Source: Bacteroides eggerthii (GTDB lineage Bacteria > Bacteroidota > Bacteroidia > Bacteroidales > Bacteroidaceae). From it: a stretch of DNA of 64,000 bases. The notes under the pieces are model-generated. The model had not been told where the DNA came from. It did not search any database and worked only from the letters and a program-made list of their open reading frames with translations. Position 1 is the first letter of the stretch. Each line of letters opens with the position of its first letter. Positions 10,489-21,100 of the stretch are shown here, piece by piece. Location: contig NZ_CP102258.1 in the NCBI RefSeq assembly GCF_025146565.1, positions 4,124,001 to 4,188,000 of the forward strand, read 5' to 3'. The translations under genes were made by a program, and so were the position numbers.

Positions 10489-10561
10489 ATTAATAAATTC
10501 GGGAGGAATTTTACTATAATTCTATCAAAATTATAGTAAAATTCCTCCCGAATTTATTAAT
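10489..10561. terminator. Perfect 33-bp hairpin between convergent genes
   Basis: Positions 10489-10521 are the exact reverse complement of 10529-10561, with a 7-nt loop (ctatcaa). The hairpin sits between the transporter stop (10466) and the stop of the kinase-like gene (10572), which point at each other, so a bidirectional terminator is the simplest reading. The stem is far longer and more perfect than most intrinsic terminators, and has a GC-rich core (GGGAGG) inside AT-rich flanks. Confidence 0.75.
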
Positions 10562-10571
10562 GATTATAAAA

Positions 10572-11201
10572 CTACAACTTCAGTTTCTTCCTCACAAACT
10601 CTTCTATATAACTCACAGTCTCGTCAATGCCCAATACAGATGAATCGATGCAAAGATGATAGGTAGCCGCTGCGCCCCAAGTCTTATAACTGTAATAGTT
10701 ATAATATTCCGCTCGCCGCTTATCTGCCTTATTCATCTTCTCTTCCGCCGCATCCTCCGAAATGGAATGCAGATGACATAAACGGGCTATACGATCCTCA
10801 CGCGATGAGGAGATAAAGATATTGACACAGCGTGGATTATCCCGCAAAATATAGTCGGCACAACGCCCGACAAACAAACAGGACTTTTCGGAAGCCAGTT
10901 TCCGTATCACATCGCTTTGTACCTTAAACAGCGCATCGTTGCTCAGACAATTGGTTGCAGGCATAGCTCCATCACTAATGAACGGGAAACGCATACCGAA
11001 CAACCCGCCTATGATTCCTTGCGAAGCCTTTTCATCGGCTTTCTCAAAGAATTCCCGGCACAATCCACTTTCTTCGGAAGCAAGGTTAATCAGCTCTTTA
11101 TCATAGAAGTCTATCCCCAGTCTGACGGCCAGTTTCTCTCCTATCTCCCGTCCGCCACTACCTAACTGGCGACCTATATTTACTACAAATTTATTGTCCA
11201 T
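10572..11201 (-). CDS. Cytidylate-kinase-like family protein
   Basis: The 209-residue cytosolic protein belongs to the cytidylate-kinase-like P-loop family common in Bacteroides. The nucleotide-binding loop is INIGRQLGSGGREIGEKLA at the N-terminus. Further along are the lid-like SREDRIARLCHLHSISEDAA and the conserved KADKRRAEYYNYYSYKTWG, near where the family binds nucleotide. The frame is open to an ATG at 11234, but a -7 box (11232-11239) overlaps that codon, so the ATG at 11201 is the likely start, leaving a leader of about 25 nt. The natural substrate of this family branch is not established. Confidence 0.85.
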   Translation of the reverse strand: MDNKFVVNIGRQLGSGGREIGEKLAVRLGIDFYDKELINLASEESGLCREFFEKADEKASQGIIGGLFGMRFPFISDGAMPATNCLSNDALFKVQSDVIRKLASEKSCLFVGRCADYILRDNPRCVNIFISSSREDRIARLCHLHSISEDAAEEKMNKADKRRAEYYNYYSYKTWGAAATYHLCIDSSVLGIDETVSYIEEFVRKKLKL

Positions 11202-11231
11202 AGATATATTCTCTGAATGATTGATTGGTAG

Positions 11232-11263
11232 CAAATATAGGTATTCTTCCGGTAAATATCAAG
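11232..11263 (-). promoter_or_regulatory. Promoter of the cytidylate-kinase-like gene
   Basis: TATATTTG (minus strand, 11239-11232) has CTTG 20 nt upstream (11263-11260), close to the -33/-7 consensus. It decides the start of the downstream gene in favour of 11201. Confidence 0.6.
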
Positions 11264-11287
11264 TTCGGGCAAGGATTCCTCGACTTT

Positions 11288-12892
11288 TCACCGATTCTCC
11301 ATAAACCGCCTGTCACCTTTGAACAGTTCTTTTACCTTCTCGTCAGGGTCATAGTCTGCATATTGCTCCTGCACATCTTTCAACAGCAGCATAAGCTCGG
11401 CTTGCTTGGCAGCATATTCAGGTTTACCATACAGGTTATTCAACTCGTGCGGATCATTCTGCATATCGTACATTTCCCATTCATCCACATCATTATAAAA
11501 ATGGATCAGCTTGAAATCTGTCGTACGAATACCATAATGGCGTTTCACCGAATGTTCGGCAGGATACTCATAGTAATGATAATATGCAGCTTTCCGCCAA
11601 TCGGAAGGCTCATTACCTTCATTGGTAAGAACCGGTTTCAAAGATACTCCCTGAATATCTTCCGGAATTTCCACTCCTGCAAAATCCAAGAATGTGGGGG
11701 CAAAGTCTATATTCATGGCTATCGCATTTGAGGTGCTTCCTGCCTTGATCGCTTTGGGATACCGGATAATCATCGGCATACGCTGACATTCTTCGTACAT
11801 AAAACGTTTGTCGAACCAACCATGCTCACCCAAAAAGAACCCCTGATCGGAGGTGTAGACAATGATTGTATTGTCCAATTCACCGGTCTTCTCCAAATAA
11901 TTGAGCAACCTTCCGATATTCTCGTCCACAGCAACTACGGTGGCCAGATAGTCGCGCATGTATTGCTGGTATTTCCAACTAACCAACGCATTACCTTTCA
12001 GATTGCCACTGCGATACTCCGAGATACGCTGTGCATAGACAGAATCCCACTTGTTCTGTACGACAGCCGGCATACGCTTATAAACCTGATAAAGACGATT
12101 GGCAGTGTCTTTCAGCATTTCCTCACGAGTCAGCAACTTCAAGTCCCAATCATCAGTCAGCGTATGTTCAATCGACATATCCTGTTCTTTAGCCGCACGT
12201 CCTCTGCCTTCATAGGTATCGAAAAGCGTACCGGGTTCAGGAAAAATCGTGTTATTGAACATTCCCAAATGACGGGGAGCCGGCATCCAGTTCCGATGAG
12301 GAGCTTTTTGATGGAACATCATACAAAAAGGTCTGCTTTTGTCCCGGTGCTCCAAATACTCAATCGCTTTATCTGTGACAATATCGGTTACATAGCCTTG
12401 CTCTACCACATGCTTACCATTTTCAATAAAATCGGGATTATAGTAATCGCCCTGCTCATGCTGACCACTCAAGATACACCAGTAATCAAAGCCTTGCGGC
12501 TCGGTTATCAAGTGCCACTTACCGATTATTGAAGTCTGATAGCCGGCCGTTTGCAATAGCTTGGGAAAGGTTTGCTGACTGCCGTCGAAAGTGCTTGCAT
12601 TATCGGTAAAACCATTGAGATGGCTGAATTTGCCCGTCAGGATACAAGCTCGTGAAGGACCGGAAAGCGCATTAACCGCATAACAATTATCCATACGGAG
12701 CCCCTCATTGGCTATCCTATCCATGTTCGGGGTCTGGATAAGGCGTCCTCCGTAACACGACATTGCCTGCGTGGTATGGTCATCTGTCATCATAAAGATG
12801 ATATTAGGCCGCTTTACTTCCGCTTTCCGGGATGTGCAAGCCGAAATCCCGGTAGCAGCAAGAGGCAGTAATATGTATGATAATCGATTCAT
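11288..12892 (-). CDS. Exported S1-family sulfatase, N-acetylglucosamine-6-O-sulfatase (S1_11) type
   Basis: The 534-residue lipoprotein (lipobox ending at Cys19) is a formylglycine sulfatase. The modification site is S77-G-P-S-R81 followed by ACILTG, a serine-type site needing an anaerobic anSME maturase. Calcium ligands are seen in MMTDD (D37, D38) and TSDQGFF, and the GKWH active-site lysine/histidine follows. The sequence strongly recalls BT4656 of B. thetaiotaomicron, which removes 6-O-sulfate from GlcNAc/GlcN of heparan sulfate; that match is from memory. It is the last gene of the susC-susD-GH88-PL12-sulfatase operon, 11 bp after PL12. Confidence 0.9.
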   Translation of the reverse strand: MNRLSYILLPLAATGISACTSRKAEVKRPNIIFMMTDDHTTQAMSCYGGRLIQTPNMDRIANEGLRMDNCYAVNALSGPSRACILTGKFSHLNGFTDNASTFDGSQQTFPKLLQTAGYQTSIIGKWHLITEPQGFDYWCILSGQHEQGDYYNPDFIENGKHVVEQGYVTDIVTDKAIEYLEHRDKSRPFCMMFHQKAPHRNWMPAPRHLGMFNNTIFPEPGTLFDTYEGRGRAAKEQDMSIEHTLTDDWDLKLLTREEMLKDTANRLYQVYKRMPAVVQNKWDSVYAQRISEYRSGNLKGNALVSWKYQQYMRDYLATVVAVDENIGRLLNYLEKTGELDNTIIVYTSDQGFFLGEHGWFDKRFMYEECQRMPMIIRYPKAIKAGSTSNAIAMNIDFAPTFLDFAGVEIPEDIQGVSLKPVLTNEGNEPSDWRKAAYYHYYEYPAEHSVKRHYGIRTTDFKLIHFYNDVDEWEMYDMQNDPHELNNLYGKPEYAAKQAELMLLLKDVQEQYADYDPDEKVKELFKGDRRFMENR

Positions 12893-12903
12893 AGATTATT
12901 AGC

Positions 12904-14904
12904 TTATTTAAGCTGAGACATTAATTGACGTGCCACACCGTTTACGGAAACTTCCACTTTGACACCTTTTTCATCAAAATCTTTGTTCAAGAATTTTGCT
13001 TTCAATACCGGATAAGAGGCGGTATCTTTCACCGGATAGATAACGGTTATATAACGTACGGCTTCCGCATCGTCCTTATGTATATCGAAAGACAATGAAG
13101 TACGGGGAACACGTTGGCGATAAGCGATAGAACGCCAGCCCTCTTCTTTCTTTAAAGACGCCTTCTTTTCCGGGAAACATTGCAGCTTCACGTTACTCGG
13201 ACCCGCATAAGCCGTAGTTGCCATATTCTTTTTTACATCAACATTTACCGTTCCTTCACAAAAGTGATAATTCAAATTCACCGTTCCCTTGGCATCACCA
13301 ACCGCTTCATCTACGATAACATAATAAGTCTGATCGACAAAGAACACCGTACGGCGATGTTTCAACCCTTGGTAACTTGGATTTTCAGTAACCAGAATCT
13401 GTTCCCTACCCTCCGGTTGCCACAATTTAGTTACAGACTGCGTAGTTTCGAAGTTACGGCCATCCAACGTCAATGTATTGTGTACGCGTGTCTGACGGAA
13501 CCAGTTACGCAGCTTCATCACTTCGTCGCTCCCGGCATAAACATACGCACCGGAATCCGGAAAGAGGTTCTTTCCATTAAACCAGAATTCAAAGGTGCCG
13601 TTATCCGGCTGGCAGTGCCATTCACCTTTAGGACCAGCCTTGACTACCATTACGGCCGCATCTTTCTTCCAACCGCTTCTAAAAGTGAAGAAACCGGAAG
13701 CCAATGAACCATGAGACAGATAAGGCAACGGAGCTCCTTCACGACCTTCTGTGGCATAATAACGTATCCATTCACTATCCGGGAAAAGCGTAACCCAATC
13801 ACGATAATTAGCAAGCTCAGACTTATAATCGCCTAACTTGGCATCACTGAAACAAGGATTGGTATAGTCGGGAAAACAAATATTGGTATAGAACTCAATC
13901 ATCTTCTTTACGGTATCCAGATATTCTGCCGGGAACTCATTGCGGAAACCATTGCAATCCGCCATGCGCAGAGCCTTGCAGAATATATTGATTGCAGCCA
14001 GATGATAGTGGGGATCCAACTCATATTGACCGCCGTCATCGTATACTTGCTTCTTGATTTCGCGATTCAGAATATTGATTCCACTTTCTCTCCAAGTAGC
14101 GGCATCCTTAAACTCCGGAAAGAAAACACCTGCATATACCATACGCTGGGCTTCAAACAACAGGTGATTACCCTCCGCAGAATAATTCTTAAAAAGATAT
14201 GCACCATGACGATGATAATTCACCAAGAACTCTGTCAGGAACTCAGGAGTAAAAGCCTCCGCGGGGCAAAACAGGAGAAACTGGCAGGTTTGATCTTGCA
14301 AGCGGTTGCTGACTTCCAACTGACGCCATGCAAAATGCACATTATCAGCATCCTCTTTTACCTCGCCGGCACTGACAAGTTCAAAATTCTCTTTTTCCAT
14401 TTTTACCAATGGATTCTTCTTTATCCAATCTATATACTGGAAAACCCATTCCTTTGCATATTTTTCATCGCCGGATATACGATAGGCTTTGCCCATAGGA
14501 GTAAACCATTTGTGACGGTGTAGTTGCCAGCGCAGTTCGTTGTCTTTCACAGGCCAATACTCCCAGTTAATATCCTTACCATAGTTGTACGAAGGCTGAT
14601 AACCTTTATGTACAAAAAAGGTGTGATCCATGGCATCATCCGCCCACTTCTGTTCCTCTTTGGATATGGCGAGATTCTTTAAATCGATATCCGGATGTGC
14701 AATGTCGGTACGGTTGCGATAATAGGCCAGTAATTCCTGTGCAGCCTCCTCCCATTGCTGCCGGGAGCATGCAGTTTTTACTTTCTCCAAACCCGGATAA
14801 TCCAGATTCAATAAGTCAAAAGCCTCTTTTCGGAGTTGCTGTGCATCTGCAATAATGGCGATGGTCAGCAAGAAAACACTTAAAATGAATTTCATTATTT
14901 TCAT
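12904..14904 (-). CDS. Heparinase II/III-family polysaccharide lyase (PL12)
   Basis: The 666-residue exported enzyme (signal peptide ending near ADA-QQ, no lipobox, so periplasmic) cleaves uronate-containing chains by beta-elimination. An alpha/alpha toroid covers about residues 25-390 and a beta-sandwich the rest. N246 (GNHLLFE), Y300 (DPHYH) and H430 (GEWHCQPDNGTFEFW) have the same spacings, 54 and 130, as the Asn240/Tyr294/His424 set I recall for Pedobacter heparinase III, which supports an active heparan sulfate lyase. It lies between GH88 and the sulfatase in one operon, so its unsaturated products feed GH88. Confidence 0.93.
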   Translation of the reverse strand: MKIMKFILSVFLLTIAIIADAQQLRKEAFDLLNLDYPGLEKVKTACSRQQWEEAAQELLAYYRNRTDIAHPDIDLKNLAISKEEQKWADDAMDHTFFVHKGYQPSYNYGKDINWEYWPVKDNELRWQLHRHKWFTPMGKAYRISGDEKYAKEWVFQYIDWIKKNPLVKMEKENFELVSAGEVKEDADNVHFAWRQLEVSNRLQDQTCQFLLFCPAEAFTPEFLTEFLVNYHRHGAYLFKNYSAEGNHLLFEAQRMVYAGVFFPEFKDAATWRESGINILNREIKKQVYDDGGQYELDPHYHLAAINIFCKALRMADCNGFRNEFPAEYLDTVKKMIEFYTNICFPDYTNPCFSDAKLGDYKSELANYRDWVTLFPDSEWIRYYATEGREGAPLPYLSHGSLASGFFTFRSGWKKDAAVMVVKAGPKGEWHCQPDNGTFEFWFNGKNLFPDSGAYVYAGSDEVMKLRNWFRQTRVHNTLTLDGRNFETTQSVTKLWQPEGREQILVTENPSYQGLKHRRTVFFVDQTYYVIVDEAVGDAKGTVNLNYHFCEGTVNVDVKKNMATTAYAGPSNVKLQCFPEKKASLKKEEGWRSIAYRQRVPRTSLSFDIHKDDAEAVRYITVIYPVKDTASYPVLKAKFLNKDFDEKGVKVEVSVNGVARQLMSQLK

Positions 14905-14921
14905 GATATATAATAATAAGA

Positions 14922-16217
14922 TTAAATATTCTTATAGTTAAGCCCCTTTACTTTCATATAACGAAGCAGTGCTTCCAAATAATAATAGTCAGCATAGTTA
15001 ATCGGCGTATTTATTTCAGAACCGTTGGGCAATGACCCCGTAGAATGCATCAGGATAAACCCTTGATTCGTACCGACCTTTGCCAGATAAGCCTCCGATG
15101 AAAGGTTTTTGAGCAGTCTCTCGGCATAGTCAAAATAAATTTGTCCATCCTCAACCAACGTGCTCAGTTCTATTAAAGCAGAAGCCGTTATAGAAGCAGC
15201 TGATGCATCACGAGGGGTCTGCGGCATATCAGGAGCATCATAGTCCCACAAAGGTATCGCATCTTCCGTTTTCACACGCCGCATAATCAATGCAGCTATA
15301 TTCTCAGCCTGTCGCAAAAATTCCGCATTTTTTGATTCACGATAGCAAGAAGTGTAACCATATAAGCCCCATGCCTGTCCGCGCGCCCACGAAGAATCAT
15401 CTTTCTGCCCCTGATGTGTGCATTTCTTTTCTACCGTTCCGTCATTATTATAACTAACTACATGATAAGATGAGTAATCATCTCTAAAATGGTTTTTCAT
15501 TGTTGTTTCGGCATGTTTTAGAGCCAGCTCCTTATACTTATCATCCCCGGTAAGATGACTTACATAAAACAGCAGATCCAAATTCATCATATTGTCAATG
15601 ATAACAGGAAAATTCCATTTACCGAAGTCCCATGAACGGATGCAGCCAATTTCCGGATTAAAACGACCGCACAGGTTATCGGCTGTTTGTATCAATGCCT
15701 GACGAACACTGTCAACGGGGCATAGACGGTAAGAATTCCCAAAACTACAATTCATCATAAACCCTATATCGTGTGTACCTTTATATTCACGCAACGGATA
15801 TAAGTAGTTCGTAAACTTGACAGCTTCCTTTTTAAAATCCTCATTGCCTGTCAGTTGATAGGCATACCACAGATTACCGGGGAAAAAGCCACTCGTCCAA
15901 TCATAGATTGAGAAACAATAACGACGACTCCCTAAATTATCATGTATAGGTTTCAACCGGGCAGAATCCTTGCCTATCAACTGTTTCTTTTCCAACTGCT
16001 GACACAAGGAGTTCACATCATAGCCCGTCCAAATGGAACGGGGCAATAATACAGAGTCGCCAATTTCCGAGACTGTGTATTCCAATTGTGCAGCAGATGT
16101 TTCTATCGCATATTTCAGCCAAGTATAATCCGCTTTCTCTGCGTGCTTGGAGGAACATCCCGACAAAGTGTATAATGCAATACCAATAACGAAATAGGAC
16201 AATGATACTTTCTTCAT
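14922..16217 (-). CDS. Unsaturated glucuronyl hydrolase (GH88)
   Basis: The 431-residue lipoprotein (TLSGC, Cys21) removes the 4,5-unsaturated uronic acid that a lyase leaves at the non-reducing end of glycosaminoglycan oligosaccharides. The two conserved aspartates of the family are D150 in THDIGFMM and D208 in VIIDNMMNL, and DSSWARGQAWGLYGY is the other signature. Length is near the family norm. It follows susD after a 212-bp gap holding a hairpin but no recognisable promoter, and precedes PL12 by 17 bp. The B. thetaiotaomicron counterpart in the same order is BT4658 (from memory). Confidence 0.94.
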   Translation of the reverse strand: MKKVSLSYFVIGIALYTLSGCSSKHAEKADYTWLKYAIETSAAQLEYTVSEIGDSVLLPRSIWTGYDVNSLCQQLEKKQLIGKDSARLKPIHDNLGSRRYCFSIYDWTSGFFPGNLWYAYQLTGNEDFKKEAVKFTNYLYPLREYKGTHDIGFMMNCSFGNSYRLCPVDSVRQALIQTADNLCGRFNPEIGCIRSWDFGKWNFPVIIDNMMNLDLLFYVSHLTGDDKYKELALKHAETTMKNHFRDDYSSYHVVSYNNDGTVEKKCTHQGQKDDSSWARGQAWGLYGYTSCYRESKNAEFLRQAENIAALIMRRVKTEDAIPLWDYDAPDMPQTPRDASAASITASALIELSTLVEDGQIYFDYAERLLKNLSSEAYLAKVGTNQGFILMHSTGSLPNGSEINTPINYADYYYLEALLRYMKVKGLNYKNI

Positions 16218-16320
16218 TTTTTATAGGACTTTACGTAACAAATTTCTTACAAAATGCGTTTTTTGAAAACAATCAATAATTCATTTATATTAATCATCGC
16301 TGCAATAGCCTTGAAAAGCA

Positions 16321-16383
16321 GAAAGATGTTTAACAGAACTGAAAATGGAATGAGTTAACCTTTTCAGCTCTGAAACATCTTTC
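16321..16383 (-). repeat. Imperfect hairpin between susD and GH88 in the PUL2 operon
   Basis: GAAAGATGTTT (16321-16331) pairs with AAACATCTTTC (16373-16383). Inside it CAGA and CTGAAAA pair with TTTTCAG and TCTG, leaving a 15-nt loop. There is no T run and no promoter in the gap. The hairpin could protect the susCD transcript or reduce read-through, giving more transporter than enzyme. Function is inferred only. Confidence 0.5.
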
Positions 16384-16429
16384 AACATTTCAAACAGAAT
16401 GACATCCTGCTATTTATAGCAATAATATC

Positions 16430-18100
16430 TTATTCATAACCAGGATTATTCTGATTATTTAAAGCGGGATTAGCTTGCAATTCTCCCAATGGTATAGGGA
16501 ATAACTCATGTTTTCCCTTCACAAAATTATCACCGGCAACGTATTTACCTTTCAATGATTTATCCATTTTGCTTTGGAACAACTGCAATGTCTCAGCCAA
16601 AATGCCCCAACGTAACAAATCGTATTTACGCTGCCCTTCAAAAGCCAGTTCGAAACCGCGTTCCCAATAGAGTGCAGTACGGAAATTGTCGGCAGCATCA
16701 CCACCGTTGAAGAATGGCAAATCATACAATTTCTTATGTACATTCTTATATTCCTGCAATGAATTGACCTTGGTGGCTTTGGCACGTTCTCTTACATCGT
16801 TCAATAATTCCCAGGCTTTCGGAGTATTACCCGTTTCATTATAGGCTTCTGCTGCCATTAATACAACATCGGCATAGCGTAACGGGCAATAGTTTACACC
16901 CGTATTGTTGGGATCGAGGAAGCCCAACGGCATCCATTCTCTACGCCACTTTCCGGGATACCAATCCGCCACTTTCCTATTCACAGTCTTTTTATGTTTC
17001 TTTTCAGTCGCATCCCACTTGTATTGATAGTCACAAACCATCACATCACGACGTTCATCGCCTGCTTCAAAGAAATCTTTCCAAGCCGGCATTACACGAA
17101 AGAAAGCATTTGCACGTCCCATGACCTCTGCCGAAGCGCCTGCCCCCGGAGCTTCCACCAACGGTCCGTTGTAAGTAGCCCAAGTACCGGAGTTATCCTT
17201 ATAACCACTACCCGTAGGATTGAAAGCTATTTCCCACAAACTTTCTTTAGAGTTCAAAACACCTCCCGAATAACCCTTGAACAATTCCACATAACCGCCA
17301 TCATAAAAACCATGATAACCTTTATTTTGGAAAGCAGTCCACTCGGTAATTACAGCATCAAAGTATTCCTTTCTCTTATCATCAGCCGGACGGGTCAAAG
17401 TACCGTCTTGCTGTAAGCTATAACCGGCGCGTTGCAGATAAACACGCATCAGTAAGGCATGGGCTGCTCCCTGCGAAGGCACTTCAGGAGAAAGTTCGGC
17501 ATCTCCTTGTTGCAAGTTATTCTTTGCAAAGTTCAAGTCATCGATAATACTCTTATAAATCTCTTCACGGCTCACACGACCGTTAGCAATGTCGCCGTAA
17601 GAAAAGGTGTATTCTGTTTTAAATGGAACATCTCCCCAATATTTTATCAAATCGAATGCCAGGAATGCACGCAAGAAACAGGCTTGTGCAACCAACTCCT
17701 GCAATTCAACATCTTCTTCATAGCCTTCCATGTTCTTGATGTTTGCAATGGCATAGTTAGCACGATCTATTCCCATATATTTGTACTTCCATAAGTCTGC
17801 AATCCATGTATTGGTTGTCTTTACCATGTAGTGGGCAATATCACGACGCGTATTGTCTGTCCCCGTTCCCTGTATATAATAGGTATCATCCGAAGCCGGA
17901 GTTGCCATTTCAAACTGTCCATAGTGCTTATCAATCGCCAGACAGTCATAAATACCTACCACCGCCATCTTTGCATGGTTGTAAGTCTGGAAATAAGCAT
18001 CCTTCTCATAGTAGGAAGTGGGCTTTTCGTCCAATTCGCATGAGGTAACTCCTGCTGCAATCAGCGCGCAGAAAGTAATCATTTTATATTTTTTCATCAT
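16430..18100 (-). CDS. SusD-like glycan-binding lipoprotein (PUL2)
   Basis: The 556-residue surface lipoprotein has the signal MMKKYKMITFCALIAAGVTSC, then ELDEKPTSYY, the usual post-lipobox sequence. The family marks are all present: FLRAFLAFDLIKYWGDVPF near residue 140, the RYADVVLMAAEAYNETGN segment, and the C-terminal RTALYWERGFELAFEGQRKYDLLRWG with the Glu-Arg/Glu-Gly-x-R/DL-x-R-W pattern. It starts 24 bp after susC. With SusC it forms the outer-membrane import complex for the PUL2 glycan, inferred to be heparan-sulfate-like from the enzymes encoded downstream. Confidence 0.95.
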   Translation of the reverse strand: MMKKYKMITFCALIAAGVTSCELDEKPTSYYEKDAYFQTYNHAKMAVVGIYDCLAIDKHYGQFEMATPASDDTYYIQGTGTDNTRRDIAHYMVKTTNTWIADLWKYKYMGIDRANYAIANIKNMEGYEEDVELQELVAQACFLRAFLAFDLIKYWGDVPFKTEYTFSYGDIANGRVSREEIYKSIIDDLNFAKNNLQQGDAELSPEVPSQGAAHALLMRVYLQRAGYSLQQDGTLTRPADDKRKEYFDAVITEWTAFQNKGYHGFYDGGYVELFKGYSGGVLNSKESLWEIAFNPTGSGYKDNSGTWATYNGPLVEAPGAGASAEVMGRANAFFRVMPAWKDFFEAGDERRDVMVCDYQYKWDATEKKHKKTVNRKVADWYPGKWRREWMPLGFLDPNNTGVNYCPLRYADVVLMAAEAYNETGNTPKAWELLNDVRERAKATKVNSLQEYKNVHKKLYDLPFFNGGDAADNFRTALYWERGFELAFEGQRKYDLLRWGILAETLQLFQSKMDKSLKGKYVAGDNFVKGKHELFPIPLGELQANPALNNQNNPGYE

Positions 18101-18124
18101 ATTATATTCTCTTTTTAAGGTTCA

Positions 18125-21100
18125 TTAGAAAGCTAAATTAATACCGAAAACGAACGAGCGGCTCTTAGGATAAGCACCAAAGTCCACACCCGGCGTCAAG
18201 CCACTGCCCATTGTAGAAACTTCAGGGTCGAAACCTGTATATTTAGTCCAAGTAAGCAGGTTGGAACCTGTTGCATACAAGCGCAATTTGCTTATACCAA
18301 TCTTGCTAAGCATCTTTCTGGGGAATGTATAACCTAAAGTGATATTGCTCAGCTTCAGATAAGAACCATCTTCCACAGCCCATGAGTGAATATAAGTATC
18401 ACCGATCTCATTATCATATACGGCGGCAACAGTCTTACCCTTATTTATGTCGGCCATTTCCTGCGGATCTGTGATCAATTCGCCTTTCTTGTTCACCACT
18501 ACCCAACGATTGCTGGAATTGGCAATGTCCAACACATTCTTATTCTGCAAAGCAGTCTTGGTATTGGTCAGCTTGGTAGCATTGAACACATCGTTGCCAA
18601 AGCTGTAAGTCAGGAATATGCTCAAATCAAAATCTTTGTAAGTGAAAGTATTGTTAATACCACCGTAAAACTTCGGATAAGCATTACCGATCACCGTTTT
18701 GTCATTCTCTGTAATTTTATTGTCCTCGCTGCCGTCTACATTCTTGAATTTCCACATACCCGGTTTTACATCCGTCTTTTTACCGGAATAAGGTACGCCG
18801 TCTTTCAAAGTATAAGTCTTTGTAGCCTCATCATAATCAAAATCAGATACCTGATACAGCCCGTCTGTTACATATCCGTACATTTGTCCTAACGGCTGAT
18901 TAACACCGATAATGTGTGTATTTTGATTATAGCCGAAGCTGGCTTCCCAAAGTTGTACATCTTCACCTGTCAGCTTCTTCACTGAGTTTTTGTTGTGCGA
19001 CAAAGTGACAGCTGTATTCCAAGTGAAATCTTTAGTCATAATGTTGGTAGAATTGATAGTAAGGTCAATACCCTTATTTTCCGTTTCACCGGCATTAATA
19101 ACCATGCTGTCATAACCGGAGGATGTGGGCAACTTAGCATTCAGCAACAGGTTGCTACTGCGGTTTATATAAAATTCCGGAGAGATAGTCAAGCGCTGGT
19201 TAAAGAAACCAAAGTCCAAACCGAAGTTAAATGTTTTGTTAGCTTCCCATTTCAGGTTGGGATTAGGTATCTGCTTAGAAACATAGCCAGGTTGTGTAGA
19301 GTCGCCATTAGGATAAGTAACAGAAGTCAACATAGGCAGACTCACATAGCTGTCAATACGGTTATTACCAGCCATACCATATCCCAAACGAACTTTCAAG
19401 TCGGAAAATATATTCAGGTTCTTAATGAACTCTTCTTCGCCCAAACGCCATGCAGCAGAGAATGCCGGGAAGTACCCCCACTTATTATTCTTACCGAACT
19501 TAGAAGAGCCATCGGCGCGGAATGACGCTGTAAACAAGTATTTGTCTTTGAAACCGTAATTGAAACGTGCAAAGAAAGAGAGAAGCTTATCATCATAATT
19601 CTCGGAAGATGAAACAGCAGTCGGCAAACCAAGTGAAAGGTCTCCCAAACCGATATCATCATTCGGGAAGTTGGCAGCAGCAGCCGAGAAGCTACGATTC
19701 CAACGGTTAACATATTCTTGACCAAGCATGGCAGTTATATCGTGCCCCTTGCCGGCCCAGTTATAATTCAAAACATTTGAAGTTTGGAAACTACTGTTTT
19801 CTATATTCTGAATGCTACCATTGATGCTTGAACGTTTAGCCGTTATAGACTTGTCGCCATAGAAAGTATCGTTGCGGCGTGTCTGATAGCGCATACCCGT
19901 CGTGTTACGGAATGAAAGCCCTTTAATCAACTTCAAAGTAAAGCCTCCGTTAGCCTGGAATGTGCGATATTCACGATCTTTAGTCTCTTCGGCAGCAGAG
20001 AGCAGAGGGTTCTGCATCACATTACCGGTATCATCTACCAATAGCGGGTCTTCATCACCCAATAACAAATCATCAGTACCATTGATACCTACCATCGGAC
20101 GATACTGCAAGATATGTTGCATCTTGTTGAAACGGTCACCACCTTCGGAAGTACCCATTCCATAAATTTTCATCTGGTCATAGCTAATACGAGCAGTAAT
20201 ACTCAAACGATCATTCAGCTTATGGTTCATGTTGAATGAGATATTGTGCTTCTTATTACCGCTATATACCATAGCTCCTTCTTCATCGTAATAAGAATAT
20301 GCCAAATTATAGTTCAATTTATCTGTTCCTCCTGAGACACCCACACGATAATTCTGTGTCAAGGCCGTACGTCCTAAAGTTTGATCTTGCCAGTCTATAC
20401 CTGCACGATTGGCATAATTGGCATCAATATCGGCATACTTACCATACAGTGCTTCGAAGTTTGCGACAGCTTTGTCCAAATCTTCTTGCGTACTGTTCTT
20501 GGCCGTAAAGGCGCTATAATAACGACGTTCATAATCAAGCAACGCAAATTCCCTTGTAGAAAGTACATCCAGCTTCTTTGCCACTTTCTTGAAGCCCACA
20601 TAACTATCGAAAGTCACGGTAGCCTTGCCTTCTTTGCCTCCACTCTTAGTTGTTATAACCACAACACCATTGGCACCACGAGCACCATAAATAGCCGTAG
20701 CAGAAGCATCCTTCAAAATGTCGATAGTTTCAATTTCTGCCGGATCAAGGGTGGACATTCCGTCTTCACTCGGAAAACCATCAATGATATAAAGAGGTTC
20801 ATTGCTTTGAGTAATGGAAATACCTCCACGAACACGAATTGAAATAGAAGCTCCCGGCGCCCCTTCACTCTGCATAACCTGAACACCGGCCATACGTCCG
20901 GCCAACGCTTGAGTTATATCACTTGTCGGAACTTTAGAAAGTTCTTTACTGTTCACAGAGGCTACTGATCCCGTTAAGTCTTTACGTTTAACGGTAGCAT
21001 AGCCAATTGCAACCACTTCTTCCAACATTACGGCATCAGCCTTCAAGGTTACATCAATTACACTTCTACCATCAACTTTTACTTCTTGGGAAGTCATACC

